Positions 1-7,883 of a stretch of DNA of 29,384 bases are shown here, one piece after another. The notes under the pieces are model-generated. The model saw only the letters and a list, made by a program, of their open reading frames with translations, was not told the origin of the DNA and made no database searches. Numbering within the stretch: the stretch's first letter is position 1; each line of letters opens with the position of its first letter. The DNA comes from a virus: the IMG/VR virus record IMGVR_UViG_3300044712_000928, positions 1-29,384 of that record; one strand, 5' to 3'. The translations under genes were made by a program, and so were the position numbers.

Positions 1-1
1 C

Positions 2-361
2 CCAGGTTACTTCATTCATCCTTTTAACCATTTCTAAAGCTTTATCCTTGTTTGTTTGATACCAAGGGCCTTCTTTATTAAGTTCAAGGTTAACAACCGG
101 ATAATCCAAAGAACCATCGTTTAAAACGATATATCCTTTCTTACTCTTTGTATCAACGTGAAATACGTCAATTTCTTCGAGAGTATGAGCTACAAATGAA
201 TGTTTTTTCAATTTCTTTGGAAGCTCATCATTAATGTTATATCTTCTTACTTCGAAGATTTGCATATTATTCATGGCAATATCTTTTACTGCAGAAGCAA
301 TTAATTCTTGCTGAGAAAGTTCCTCAGACGTTTTTTCTTTTTTTGACAACGTTGTCTTCAT
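2..361 (-). CDS. Unknown protein, 3' end cut by window edge
   Basis: An open frame starts with ATG (MKTTLSKKEKTSEELSQQ) and runs about 120 codons without a stop to the window edge, so the C-terminus is missing. The first 20 residues are Lys/Glu/Ser-rich and probably flexible. A compact domain follows with alternating hydrophobic stretches (MQIFEVRRYNI, FVAHTLEEIDVFHV, GYIVLNDGSLDYPVVNLEL), which looks beta-rich. There are no Cys/His clusters, membrane segments or nucleotide-binding motifs. It lies 48 bases downstream of the next minus-strand gene and is probably co-transcribed with it. I do not recognise the family. Coding is supported by the long frame and by codon use like that of its neighbours. 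Confidence 0.75.
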   Translation of the reverse strand, partial: MKTTLSKKEKTSEELSQQELIASAVKDIAMNNMQIFEVRRYNINDELPKKLKKHSFVAHTLEEIDVFHVDTKSKKGYIVLNDGSLDYPVVNLELNKEGPWYQTNKDKALEMVKRMNEVTW

Positions 362-409
362 TTTGATAAATTTTTAATTAAAACTAGTTTTGATATTTAT
401 TTTTGATTG

Positions 410-883
410 TTACCAATTTCGTATTTGATCCCAAAAGAGTCTAGCTCTTTCAGAAAGCTTTAGTTTAGTTATTGGCTCTATTTGTCCGATAATAAACTCT
501 TCAGTTTGCCTATTAAGATATTTAATTACATTAGCCTCAGCTACTATTACATATCTTATTAGCTTATAAGATTTTTTAATATCTTTATAGTCAGGAGATG
601 TTATTTCAATCCATACATTTGATAGAATAGATGAAGTATTTCCCCAACTTCCTTTGCCAAAAGTTTCTTCACAATCCTTTTTATTATCAGCGATGAATTC
701 TTTTAATGGTTTTAAAAAGATTCTTTTTCGCTTGTCTTTTTCAGGATTTAAACTTATATTAACACTACTTTCCTGGTAGATGAGTTTAATACCTCCTACA
801 CCAGGATCAATATCTTTTTCTACCAGCTTCTCTTTGATCACTGGGGGAAAAGCTTCAATTAATGAATACTTTCTTGCAGGCAT
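410..883 (-). CDS. Unknown 157-aa protein
   Basis: Complete ATG-to-TAA frame encoding a soluble, Lys/Ile-rich protein. The N-terminus (MPARKYSLIEAFPPVIKEKL) is followed by predicted strands (GGIKLIYQESSVNISL). The middle contains a Trp/Gly segment (FGKGSWGNTSSILSNVWIEI) and the C-terminal half is helical, ending ERARLFWDQIRNW. There is no signal peptide, membrane segment or catalytic motif that I can name. It is the first coding sequence after the long non-coding tract, and a 9-bp inverted repeat begins 33 bases upstream of its start. Function unknown. Confidence 0.8.
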   Translation of the reverse strand: MPARKYSLIEAFPPVIKEKLVEKDIDPGVGGIKLIYQESSVNISLNPEKDKRKRIFLKPLKEFIADNKKDCEETFGKGSWGNTSSILSNVWIEITSPDYKDIKKSYKLIRYVIVAEANVIKYLNRQTEEFIIGQIEPITKLKLSERARLFWDQIRNW

Positions 884-1981
884 ATTATATATGAGTTTAA
901 TAAATTAATTAAAAATGTAAGCAGTATTTTACTGCCAATTTAGTAAGCATACGTCCTCATTCGTAAACCTATTGAAATATTTGCAAAAGTAGCCTACTGC
1001 TTACGATATTCTGTTATTTCTTAGTGATACATGGTATCTTTCTATTATTCTAAAGTTTAATATTCAGTTCACATATGACTGATAACTATATGTTATTACT
1101 AGTGCCCTCGGCTGGCTAGAGCTAATGAGACTCGTAGTTCACATATTGAAATGTTTATGAAGGGAACATTCACCCCGATTATTAATTATATTAAGTTTCT
1201 TTTTAACAATTGTAGTTATAAAATACTTTATGAATTATAGTATTTCGTTGAACCTTTTTATCTGTCAACCAATATTTGGTAGGAACTACAAGTTAATCTT
1301 TGTAATTCTTAATGACAGAGCTGTCATCTCTACTTAGTTCTTGTTCGACTGACTTATTATAGGACTATTTTCGTCATATTACTACGACCAGATAGTTAAT
1401 AACTGTAATGTAACACGTACATTTTGTATAGTAACTTAAATTTATTATTAATAATGACCCGACTTGTCTATCTCTTTATGAGATATAATACTTTTTGTAA
1501 GATTTGTAATATCTGATAGAAAATTCAGATACTAATTGTAATCGTAGATTACATTTTGATCAACTGCCTCATAAGTTTGGACCTTAGAGCAAATTGATAC
1601 GGAAGTTTAAAAATTTTTTAATTGAGCCTTTCATTACAATGTTAGTTAAAGTCCACTGTAACTTTCTATCAACCCCCAATTTTATATGAGGTAGCTGAGC
1701 TAGTCTTATTTAGGAACTAGTGATCCACACCAAGCATTTTCGTATTAGATTGATAGCTACATCCCGAAGGCAGCCTGTTTACGACAGACCCTATATTCTA
1801 AATACTATTCCTATTTTCCAAGGTGGCTTAGTTATAATCTACAACTAGATAGTTCACGCAATACATGATCACCCTTTGTTGTCCTGAGATTATATTTTCT
1901 TCGATAACCTTAATAAGTATAAATCTAGGGAATTTCACCCTTACCGTTATCATAAATGTTATGTATAAAAAGATAATTTAC

Positions 1982-2070
1982 AAAATAATAAAGGGATTAG
2001 AGAGCTAATTTGACATGTTGACACCTGTGTCTGTCGTAATAATTAGACTAAAAAATCCCTTTATTATTTT
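1982..2070 (-). ncRNA. Long hairpin with 16-bp perfect basal stem
   Basis: Bases 1982-1997 (AAAATAATAAAGGGAT) are exactly complementary to 2055-2070. Inside are CTAATT/AATTAG, then GACA/TGTC and GACAC/GTGTC around a two-base apical loop, giving one long, periodically interrupted hairpin. It could be a stable RNA, a processing site or a bidirectional terminator, because both arms end in A/T tracts. It lies about 190 bases downstream of the ANL-like gene. The complementarity is certain; the role is inferred. Confidence 0.6.
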
Positions 2071-2140
2071 ATATCTTATATGCCGTCGATATATCATATT
2101 GTAGACATATAGATAAACAATTTGTTTAAATTATGAAGCG

Positions 2141-2216
2141 CGTTTAAGATGTTCCAGAGTTGCATGCTATTACATTGTAATAATTATACTCTAGCTTGAT
2201 TAAAGATCTTATAACG
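2141..2216 (-). ncRNA. Closed stem-loop element downstream of the ANL-like gene
   Basis: CGTTTAAGAT pairs with ATCTTATAACG (10 bp, one bulged T). Nested inside are AGAGT/ACTCT and ATTAC/GTAAT. It is the first element met by a minus-strand transcript leaving the 503-aa gene and may protect the 3' end or stop transcription. Confidence 0.4.
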
Positions 2217-2261
2217 TCAATTTATAATACTTATTGTGTGCATTTAAGGATGTACTTTCTC

Positions 2262-3773
2262 CTATCTTATGAATGGTGTATCCCTAAGAATACGTCCATA
2301 AGAATCTCTTGAGAATGGAGTAAGTTCTACTAAAACCCTGTCAATTTTAGAGAATGTTTCTACTCCATTATTTATTTGATTAATTTCGTTTTCGATTAAA
2401 GCTCTTATAGTACCTACAGGATATTTTTTATAATCACAATAGTTTTCGTCAACATTTACTACCATAATTAATTCATCATCCTCTATTACTAATAAACAAT
2501 CGGATACTAAATTTATTCCTTTTAATATCCTTTCAGTAGTTCTAGGAATAACAAATCCGAAATCTGTGTTAAGAATTTCGTCGGTTCTACACTCAAATTT
2601 TAGATTACCATCGTTATCAAAATTTCCAATATCTTCTAATTCACAATCTTTATATAATTCCTTTTCAGGATCTACTAATTTGAAATAAAATAATTGATTT
2701 TGTGAACTATTGAAATTAGATTTGACTTTAAGAAAATCACTTAAAGGTTTACCTACAGTTCCTTTGATAAAATTCTTAGGGGAACTATAAGTAGCTATTC
2801 CACATGTTTCAACTGTACCATATGTAATAGTATATGGAAATTTAACTTTCTTAAGTATCTCCTCTATTTCAAAAGATACTTCACTATTTAAAATAATGAG
2901 AGTTTCTATATTAGGAAATAGATTTTTTAGATGCCTTTTAATTCTCCATCTCCTTAACTTTCTAAGTTTAAAATCATAGAGAAATTCAGTAAGAAAATCA
3001 CTCTTATTCTCAATATACTCTCTCCATAAAGACTCAAATTGATATGCTGTTAGTATAACAACTTTAGTAATCTGGGATTTAAGAGTATATTTTAGAGAAT
3101 AAGGAGTAGCAAATTCTACTGGAAGCGTAATAGTTATTCCATGTAATAATGGTAATAATAGACATAATATATAGTTATATGTAAAATCTTGATAATTTAC
3201 ATAATTCCCATACTGTGTTGTATAAATATTTTTTTCGTTTAAAATCTTCAATGTGTCTATTATCTCAATAGATGTTATTGAGATCATTTCCATTTTTCTA
3301 GGAGTAAATACTATAATTCCTTGACTATCTGACTCTTCATCTAAATATAAATACTGATTTCTTAATAAACGATTAGATGAATTAAAATTAAATTCTATAT
3401 CACTGACATATATAATGTCATGTATTAAAAACATTTTATCTTTATTTAAGTCCTTAATATCAGTTATTAATACAGATACTCTTGAGTATTGTAGAATATT
3501 ATATATCTTCTTTTTACTTTGTTTATTACTAAATAATACAAGAGTATGTTTAGATAATAATACTGCTATGAATATTATAATCCATTCTACTGAATTATTA
3601 GCTATTAATGCTATTTTAGTTCTTCTTGGATAAGCATCATTTAGAGTTTCTGCTAAGTTCTTCGAAGTATTTAAAATATATTCATATGTATACTCTATAT
3701 TATTACTAATAACAGCTACTAAATCAAAAGAATTTTCAAATATTCCTATAATTAGTTTTCTTAACCTATTCAT
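2262..3773 (-). CDS. Divergent ANL-superfamily (AMP-binding, acyl-/aminoacyl-adenylate) protein with degenerate motifs
   Basis: The 503 residues follow the full ANL architecture. The N-terminal Rossmann-like part matches the family (KIALIANNSVEWIIIFIAV, residues 53-71, then VSVLITD at 99-105). The A5-type motif YGTVE is at 318-322, followed by GTVGKPL (338-344). The A7/A8 hinge region EDIGNFDNDGNLKFECRTDEI is at 380-400, with Arg396 retained. The C-terminal lid has FSKIDRVLVE and ends in an A10-like SYGRILRD (491-498). Family members join ATP and a carboxylate into an acyl-adenylate, then transfer the acyl group to CoA, a carrier protein or an amine. Key residues deviate: the Gly/Ser/Thr-rich A3 P-loop is replaced by FTPRKMEMISIT (156-167), the TGD Asp is Asn, and the A10 Lys is Arg494. 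It may be a pseudoenzyme or have altered chemistry. It ends with TAG, and its start overlaps the preceding gene by 8 bases. The family call is confident; the activity is not. Confidence 0.78.
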   Translation of the reverse strand: MNRLRKLIIGIFENSFDLVAVISNNIEYTYEYILNTSKNLAETLNDAYPRRTKIALIANNSVEWIIIFIAVLLSKHTLVLFSNKQSKKKIYNILQYSRVSVLITDIKDLNKDKMFLIHDIIYVSDIEFNFNSSNRLLRNQYLYLDEESDSQGIIVFTPRKMEMISITSIEIIDTLKILNEKNIYTTQYGNYVNYQDFTYNYILCLLLPLLHGITITLPVEFATPYSLKYTLKSQITKVVILTAYQFESLWREYIENKSDFLTEFLYDFKLRKLRRWRIKRHLKNLFPNIETLIILNSEVSFEIEEILKKVKFPYTITYGTVETCGIATYSSPKNFIKGTVGKPLSDFLKVKSNFNSSQNQLFYFKLVDPEKELYKDCELEDIGNFDNDGNLKFECRTDEILNTDFGFVIPRTTERILKGINLVSDCLLVIEDDELIMVVNVDENYCDYKKYPVGTIRALIENEINQINNGVETFSKIDRVLVELTPFSRDSYGRILRDTPFIR

Positions 3774-4152
3774 TAGTTTCTTCCTTTATTTCAAATCGTT
3801 TAATATTTTGTAGGATAGGTTTATCTCGATTTATTATTTTATCGAGTTGATAAGTCTCACATGTTTCATGTAAAGTTATTATAAAGGCTGAAACATGATC
3901 ATTTTCGTCTTCTACATTGCTTATATTTATACTTAGAGATCCGTCATGATTATTGATTTGAAAAACGGAATTATCTCTTGTAGAAATAGTTGCATATATA
4001 GATTTAAAACATTTTTGAATTCTAGCTTGTTTAGCTAATAATCCATGAGTTCCTTGTTTGTTAATGATAAACTTTTCATATTCAAGATCTTGCATCTTGT
4101 CTAGAAGAGCTTTACTGTTTATATTTACCATGATTTGAGTTTTGATTTCCAA
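3766..4152 (-). CDS. Unknown 128-aa protein of the ANL-like cassette
   Basis: Lies directly upstream of the ANL-like gene and overlaps both neighbours (8 bases with the ANL-like gene, 41 with the 194-aa gene), so the three are probably translationally coupled. The sequence mixes strands and helices (SIYATISTRDNSVFQI, DHVSAFIITLHETCETYQL) and has a charged tail ending KEETNE. It has no membrane segment, signal peptide or recognisable catalytic motif. A second ATG eight codons in (MVNINSKALLDKMQ) would shorten the upstream overlap to 20 bases and may be the real start. The length is atypical for acyl-carrier proteins and I see no DSL phosphopantetheine site, so it is not an obvious carrier partner. 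Family not recognised. Confidence 0.75.
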   Translation of the reverse strand: MEIKTQIMVNINSKALLDKMQDLEYEKFIINKQGTHGLLAKQARIQKCFKSIYATISTRDNSVFQINNHDGSLSINISNVEDENDHVSAFIITLHETCETYQLDKIINRDKPILQNIKRFEIKEETNE

Positions 4153-4696
4153 TACGTAATCGTCTTATTCTAGGAATGAGTTCTACTCCTTCTATTTGAT
4201 TATCTAGATAAGACTTTATTTTGGGAGTATTTCCCTGCATGTCCTTAAAATTATTAAGAACAGTAGCTACTTTAACAAATGGTGTTAAAGATCCCTCTTT
4301 TATTTCTACTCTATTATCTTTATAAGTAGATAACGGAATAATATATTTATCAGGACTTTTATTTAAATCAGGTTCAACCCTCTCTAATAATAAATATCCT
4401 CTTTGAAGATCATTTACAGTAAGATGCCAATATTTATCGTTTTCTTCATACCCAAAATTTATTCCTTGAAATAGTGGATATAATAGAAGTTTAATTTTAG
4501 CTTCATATTGTTTAATACGATCTTCCATTTCTTCAATATTCTCTTTTTGATTCTTAGTATTTGAATAAAAAGGAATAGGTATCTTTGCAAGCGTCTCTAT
4601 TTTTCTTATCTCTAAGAGTATGGCTATTCTTAATTGTAATATACATTTTGAATAGTATATTATTTTTTGAATCACCGTTAGTTCTTTTTGTTTCAT
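4112..4696 (-). CDS. Unknown 194-aa protein, first gene of the ANL-like cassette
   Basis: Begins MKQKELTVIQKIIYYSKCIL and has an amphipathic helical N-terminal half containing a probable coiled coil (NIEEMEDRIKQYEAKIKLLL). A more globular C-terminal half follows (WHLTVNDLQRGYLLLERVEP, GSLTPFVKVATVLNNFKD). The very end is basic and Asn/Lys-rich. The start lies 40 bases past an intrinsic terminator, so this gene opens a discrete three-gene unit. No known domain is recognised. Confidence 0.75.
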   Translation of the reverse strand: MKQKELTVIQKIIYYSKCILQLRIAILLEIRKIETLAKIPIPFYSNTKNQKENIEEMEDRIKQYEAKIKLLLYPLFQGINFGYEENDKYWHLTVNDLQRGYLLLERVEPDLNKSPDKYIIPLSTYKDNRVEIKEGSLTPFVKVATVLNNFKDMQGNTPKIKSYLDNQIEGVELIPRIRRLRIGNQNSNHGKYKQ

Positions 4697-4736
4697 AGTA
4701 TATTAATTGAATTGATAATTAATTTAGTTAAAAAGA

Positions 4737-4770
4737 AATAGAGAGATTACTATTATTTCATCTCTCTATT
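4737..4770 (-). terminator. Intrinsic terminator after the 731-aa gene
   Basis: Read on the minus strand, AATAGAGAGAT and ATCTCTCTATT form a perfect 11-bp stem with a 12-base loop, followed at once by TCTTTTT. It begins 17 bases past the stop codon of the 731-aa gene. It isolates that gene from the ANL-like cassette. Confidence 0.88.
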
Positions 4771-4787
4771 ATAATCAAAATAGTGAT

Positions 4788-6983
4788 TTATTTTACTAAT
4801 TCCTGAATTTTAGAATTATTTTTAATTACTTTATTGATAGTATTTTCTCTATCACTAACTTTAGTTCCTGACCATTTTTTATTTTTTGGAAGATAATTAT
4901 CTCTCAATTCATTAAAACGATCTTGATAAGTCTTGTACTCTGATAATAATAGAAATTCAGCCATCAATTCATGAATCTTATTAGTATTTGACATTGTGCT
5001 AATAGCATCGAATTTTTTTATGTCAACTGCTTGTTTAGATTCTTGAGGCTTATTCTCTTCTTTTGTTTCAGTAGTAGAAGACTGTTCGAAAGTATTACTT
5101 TCCGATCTCTGAAGTTCAATTTGTTCTTGTTTGTTTTCAGAAGATTCTTCAACTTTAGTCGCTTCTTTTGCTTTCTTACGTTCTTCAGAAGTAGCATTTA
5201 CGATTCCATTAAAGAATGCAGCTTTCTTTTCAGAATTCCATTCTTTAGTTTCTTCGAAGTTATTACCGTATTGTTCCATAAGATTACTAGCTACTTCCCA
5301 TCCATTAATAGACTTAGGTTTGTCTTTAACGATCATAGTAATTTCTTTCTTCTCAAAAACAATATTGATAAGAAGATCCTTAAATTCGTCGAAAGTCTTA
5401 CATAACTTAGCAGACTCCCAAACATCTGGTAGAGAGTTTTCGATTGACAAATTTGTCATTATTTTAACTCGTTCCTTTGATTTGTTAACTAATTCAGGAT
5501 TTTCAGTTTTTACTTCTGTTTCTAACTCTTTAGCAAATTCTTCAATTTTTTTCTTACCTAATGTATTTCGATAAGCTTTTTGACTAAAGAATTTACGAAG
5601 TTCATTAAGAACATAGCCACCTGTTTCAATAGTTTTCTTTACGATACTTTTAGCTTCGTTTTTAACTTCAGGAGCTATTTCATCTTTACCTTCATAAGCT
5701 GCTTTTTCAGCTTCTTCAACAGTTTTTTGAGATTTCTTGAATTCGATAACCAATTTTGCAAATAATCCTTTATCGGTTTTATCGAATCCTTCATCTACTA
5801 CATTTACTATTTCTTTATCAAAAAATGCCTTAACTTCTTTAAATGCAGTTTTAGGATCTGGATTAGCTTTAAACATACTAATACACTCATTCTGGAGAGT
5901 TTCGTATGTTAATCCAACTGTTGTAACAGGAATTTCTGTATTGGACTTTTTAGGACTTACAACCATTGGGGCAGACTCAATTTTAACAGCTTCAATATTA
6001 CAGATTTTACAAACATTTGCAAATATTTTATCCGCATCATTTGGAAAATCGGTATGAATTTTAATTGCTGTAGTTGCAGTAATTTGACCAGCTTTCATTT
6101 CTTCTACCGCTTGCTGAGTTATTTCTTCAACTAAACGAATAGAATTAGAAAGTTCAATTAAATGATTATTCCAGAAAGCTAAAGTAATATTCTGAAAATC
6201 TTCAAATGGTTTAGTTGTTACACCGTGACACCATGGAAGTATTTCATTTAAAAATCTCTTTTCAACTTCTTGTTGAGATTTTTTCGCAACTTCAGATTTT
6301 TCAAATAAGTCAATTGACATATTTAAAGCTTCTTCAACTTTGCCTTCCTCAACTAAATGTCTTGCTATAGCATCAATTTCGGATTCAGTAGAAGCTGTGA
6401 TAACAAGTTTTTGAACAGTTTCAGATAATATTGCGGGAGTACCAAATATTACTTTACGTTCATATCCTTTAAAATTATTTGCTTCTTTTTTCTGATTCTT
6501 AACTTTATCAACATCTTTATTAATAACTTTAAGATCAGCTTGCTTATTCTTTTTGTTAAAGTCATGTTTGATTACATTATCTTTAACTTCAGTTTTAGCC
6601 ATTTGTTCTTCTGGCTCTATCTTTTCTTCTTCACTTTCATTAACTTCCTGTACATCCTCTAAATTGAGATTTAGTTGAGGATTGGGAACAATAGTCGCTA
6701 TATTACCATTAATTCCATAAGCTTTCTTTGTTAAAGCAATCTTATGTTTGAAAATAGAGAATAAATCTGTTTTTAATAGATTTAATTCCTCAGCTTTTGC
6801 TCCTGGAAGATTCTTTAATAGTTCAAGAAATTTAATACCTTCAGTAAGTTCTTCAGATGAAGTTATTACTGACATTTTAACAATTTCTGCATCTGACAAT
6901 CCTTTTAGATCAAGATTACCATATGCATCACTTATTCCTTTTATTGCTTCCTCTGGAGATTTTAATACTGTACTTTGTTTCAT
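4788..6983 (-). CDS. Large charged helical protein of unknown function (731 aa)
   Basis: Soluble and almost entirely helical by composition, rich in Lys, Glu, Asn and Ala. Residues 1-90 form one helical segment (ISDAYGNLDLKGLSDAEIVK). An acidic linker follows (about 109-127, with NESEEEKIEPEEQ), then a basic stretch (about 139-170, HDFNKKNKQADLKVINKDV). A long helical core runs to about 600, then another Glu/Gln-rich linker, and a compact C-terminal domain ends INKVIKNNSKIQELVK. No polymerase, primase, helicase or nuclease signature is visible, and there are no Cys clusters or membrane segments. It is the longest minus-strand gene, has its own structured leader nine bases upstream of the start, and is followed by a strong terminator, so it is probably an independently controlled unit. 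Frames on the opposite strand are shadows of its codon bias. Function unknown. Confidence 0.85.
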   Translation of the reverse strand: MKQSTVLKSPEEAIKGISDAYGNLDLKGLSDAEIVKMSVITSSEELTEGIKFLELLKNLPGAKAEELNLLKTDLFSIFKHKIALTKKAYGINGNIATIVPNPQLNLNLEDVQEVNESEEEKIEPEEQMAKTEVKDNVIKHDFNKKNKQADLKVINKDVDKVKNQKKEANNFKGYERKVIFGTPAILSETVQKLVITASTESEIDAIARHLVEEGKVEEALNMSIDLFEKSEVAKKSQQEVEKRFLNEILPWCHGVTTKPFEDFQNITLAFWNNHLIELSNSIRLVEEITQQAVEEMKAGQITATTAIKIHTDFPNDADKIFANVCKICNIEAVKIESAPMVVSPKKSNTEIPVTTVGLTYETLQNECISMFKANPDPKTAFKEVKAFFDKEIVNVVDEGFDKTDKGLFAKLVIEFKKSQKTVEEAEKAAYEGKDEIAPEVKNEAKSIVKKTIETGGYVLNELRKFFSQKAYRNTLGKKKIEEFAKELETEVKTENPELVNKSKERVKIMTNLSIENSLPDVWESAKLCKTFDEFKDLLINIVFEKKEITMIVKDKPKSINGWEVASNLMEQYGNNFEETKEWNSEKKAAFFNGIVNATSEERKKAKEATKVEESSENKQEQIELQRSESNTFEQSSTTETKEENKPQESKQAVDIKKFDAISTMSNTNKIHELMAEFLLLSEYKTYQDRFNELRDNYLPKNKKWSGTKVSDRENTINKVIKNNSKIQELVK

Positions 6984-6992
6984 TTTATTTTT

Positions 6993-7060
6993 GATATTAA
7001 ATGATTAAAAATGTTCGGACAAAGTCCTCACGCTGATAAATTTGATAGTCATTTAATATC
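6993..7060 (-). promoter_or_regulatory. Structured leader of the 731-aa gene (12-bp closing stem)
   Basis: GATATTAAATGA (6993-7004) is exactly complementary to 7049-7060. Inside, GGAC/GTCC forms a tight hairpin with an AAA loop. The stem ends nine bases before the start codon, so in mRNA it could hide or expose the ribosome site or stabilise the 5' end. A second hairpin upstream, TAGCAA/TTGCTA, spans about 7092-7110. Confidence 0.55.
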
Positions 7061-7148
7061 TACAAATTGTAATTAAATCAATATAATGCTTAGCAAGGGG
7101 AATTGCTATTTAATTTTTTCTGTCATAGTTAAAAAAAGAAGGAAAGGA

Positions 7149-7325
7149 CTATAAGTCCTCTCCATCAAAATCTGGTTCTTCGTCAAGATCAATAGTTACT
7201 TCTTTTTCACAAAGTTTTCGAATAATGGCTTTTTTCTGATATGTATTTTCTACACTTTGTAGTTCTTCTCGTTCAGAATCATCTAATGATGTTAATAAAC
7301 GATTACGTTTTGCTATGATTGACAT
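7149..7325 (-). CDS. Small acidic protein (58 aa)
   Basis: ATG-to-TAG frame encoding MSIIAKRNRLLTSLDDSERE at the N-terminus and a strongly acidic C-terminus (IDLDEEPDFDGEDL). The middle is helical (LQSVENTYQKKAIIRKLCEK). It lies 11 bases downstream of the next small gene, in a run of closely spaced minus-strand genes. The mixed basic-helix and acidic-tail composition is typical of small phage regulatory or inhibitor proteins, but no family is recognised. Confidence 0.6.
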   Translation of the reverse strand: MSIIAKRNRLLTSLDDSEREELQSVENTYQKKAIIRKLCEKEVTIDLDEEPDFDGEDL

Positions 7326-7336
7326 GATTATAAAGA

Positions 7337-7504
7337 TTAGTGTTTCCGATTTGGCTTCTTAAGTAAGAAGTTTGATTTTACAGTTAATACTTGAGTATCA
7401 TCTGTTTCATCAAGAAGCTTTTTATCTACAATTTTATTTTCCCTAGCTTTTTTGATTCTTTCTGGAAAAATAGTTGCAAGATAATCATAATGTCTGTATG
7501 CCAT
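7337..7504 (-). CDS. Small basic protein (55 aa)
   Basis: Complete ATG-to-TAA frame beginning MAYRHYDYLATIFPERIKKA and ending KSNFLLKKPNRKH. It is Lys/Arg-rich, without Cys or membrane segments. It sits in tight array between the 58-aa and 79-aa genes (11-base gaps on each side), which supports it as a real operon member. Function unknown. Confidence 0.65.
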   Translation of the reverse strand: MAYRHYDYLATIFPERIKKARENKIVDKKLLDETDDTQVLTVKSNFLLKKPNRKH

Positions 7505-7515
7505 AATATTTAGAT

Positions 7516-7755
7516 TTAAAGATTGTTTCTTAATGCTAGACTAATAGATAGAAATTCAGCAGACGGAAATCTTTTTGGAACAAAATGACTAGCTTCTAGA
7601 GATTTAGCTTTTTCTCTAATTTCTCTAAGATATCTAGCTTGTCTTGTACAATAAAGATCTTTTACTCCATCTTTATCTTTTTTAAGAATTTCTTTAGTAA
7701 TTCTATCTATCCATTGTTCTTTATAAGTCTTTTTTGTAAGTTTATGTATTGTCAT
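7516..7755 (-). CDS. Small basic helical protein (79 aa)
   Basis: Encodes MTIHKLTKKTYKEQWIDRIT followed by a basic helical core (RQARYLREIREKAKSLEASH) and a hydrophobic C-terminus (AEFLSISLALRNNL). Net charge is strongly positive. There is one Cys and no recognisable domain. It belongs to the tight minus-strand run of small genes. A nucleic-acid-binding role is possible from charge alone but unproven. Confidence 0.7.
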   Translation of the reverse strand: MTIHKLTKKTYKEQWIDRITKEILKKDKDGVKDLYCTRQARYLREIREKAKSLEASHFVPKRFPSAEFLSISLALRNNL

Positions 7756-7773
7756 GTTTAGTTAATTTAGAAA

Positions 7774-7848
7774 TTAATCAAAAAATAACCACAATATTAT
7801 AAGTAATGGTAAACATATTAGTACGATTATTAATTCTTTTATTGTCAT
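7774..7848 (-). CDS. Putative 24-aa single-pass membrane peptide
   Basis: ATG ACA ATA AAA GAA starts a 24-codon frame. After MTIKEL it is almost wholly hydrophobic (IIVLICLPLLIILWLFF) and ends with one Asp before TAA. It lies between the 79-aa gene and a structured RNA region, with an A/T-rich leader like other starts here. This is the shape of a small membrane-active phage peptide. At this length a chance frame cannot be excluded. Confidence 0.45.
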   Translation of the reverse strand: MTIKELIIVLICLPLLIILWLFFD

Positions 7849-7883
7849 AATAATTAGGTTAATAATTAAAAATAACTCCGTAT

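Larger units (their letters stand above)
884..2261 (-). ncRNA. 1.38-kb non-coding tract dense in inverted repeats; candidate large structured RNA or RNA cluster
   Basis: No reading frame of convincing length exists on either strand. The sequence is less purine-skewed than the flanking coding strands and contains many perfect complementary segments. Those I could verify base by base: 917-925 with 996-1004 (9 bp); 1210-1217 with 1284-1291 (8 bp) enclosing hairpins 1221-1227/1239-1245 and 1247-1251/1265-1269; 1691-1696 with 1755-1760; 1833-1840 with 1887-1894 (8 bp) nested in 1820-1824/1907-1911; 1903-1908 with 1946-1951; 1982-1997 with 2055-2070 (16 bp); 2141-2150 with 2206-2216 (10 bp, one bulge). 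The tract follows the ANL-like gene on the minus strand, so I infer minus-strand transcription, but the strand is not proven. No tRNA was found. Confidence 0.5.

Noticed and set aside
1080-1180. Hammerhead-ribozyme-like core (CTAATGAG followed by GAAA)
   Set aside because: The core differs from CUGAUGA and the three helices do not close around it; likely chance.
884-2261. tRNA genes in the gene-free tract
   Set aside because: No T-loop GTTCRA with a matching stem and no 7-bp acceptor geometry were found on either strand; the GTTCGAC near 1345 lacks a T stem.
4788-6983. Several plus-strand frames opposite the 731-aa gene
   Set aside because: They mirror the Lys/Glu codon bias of the real gene as Phe/Ser-rich translations, lack leaders and oppose the local transcription direction.
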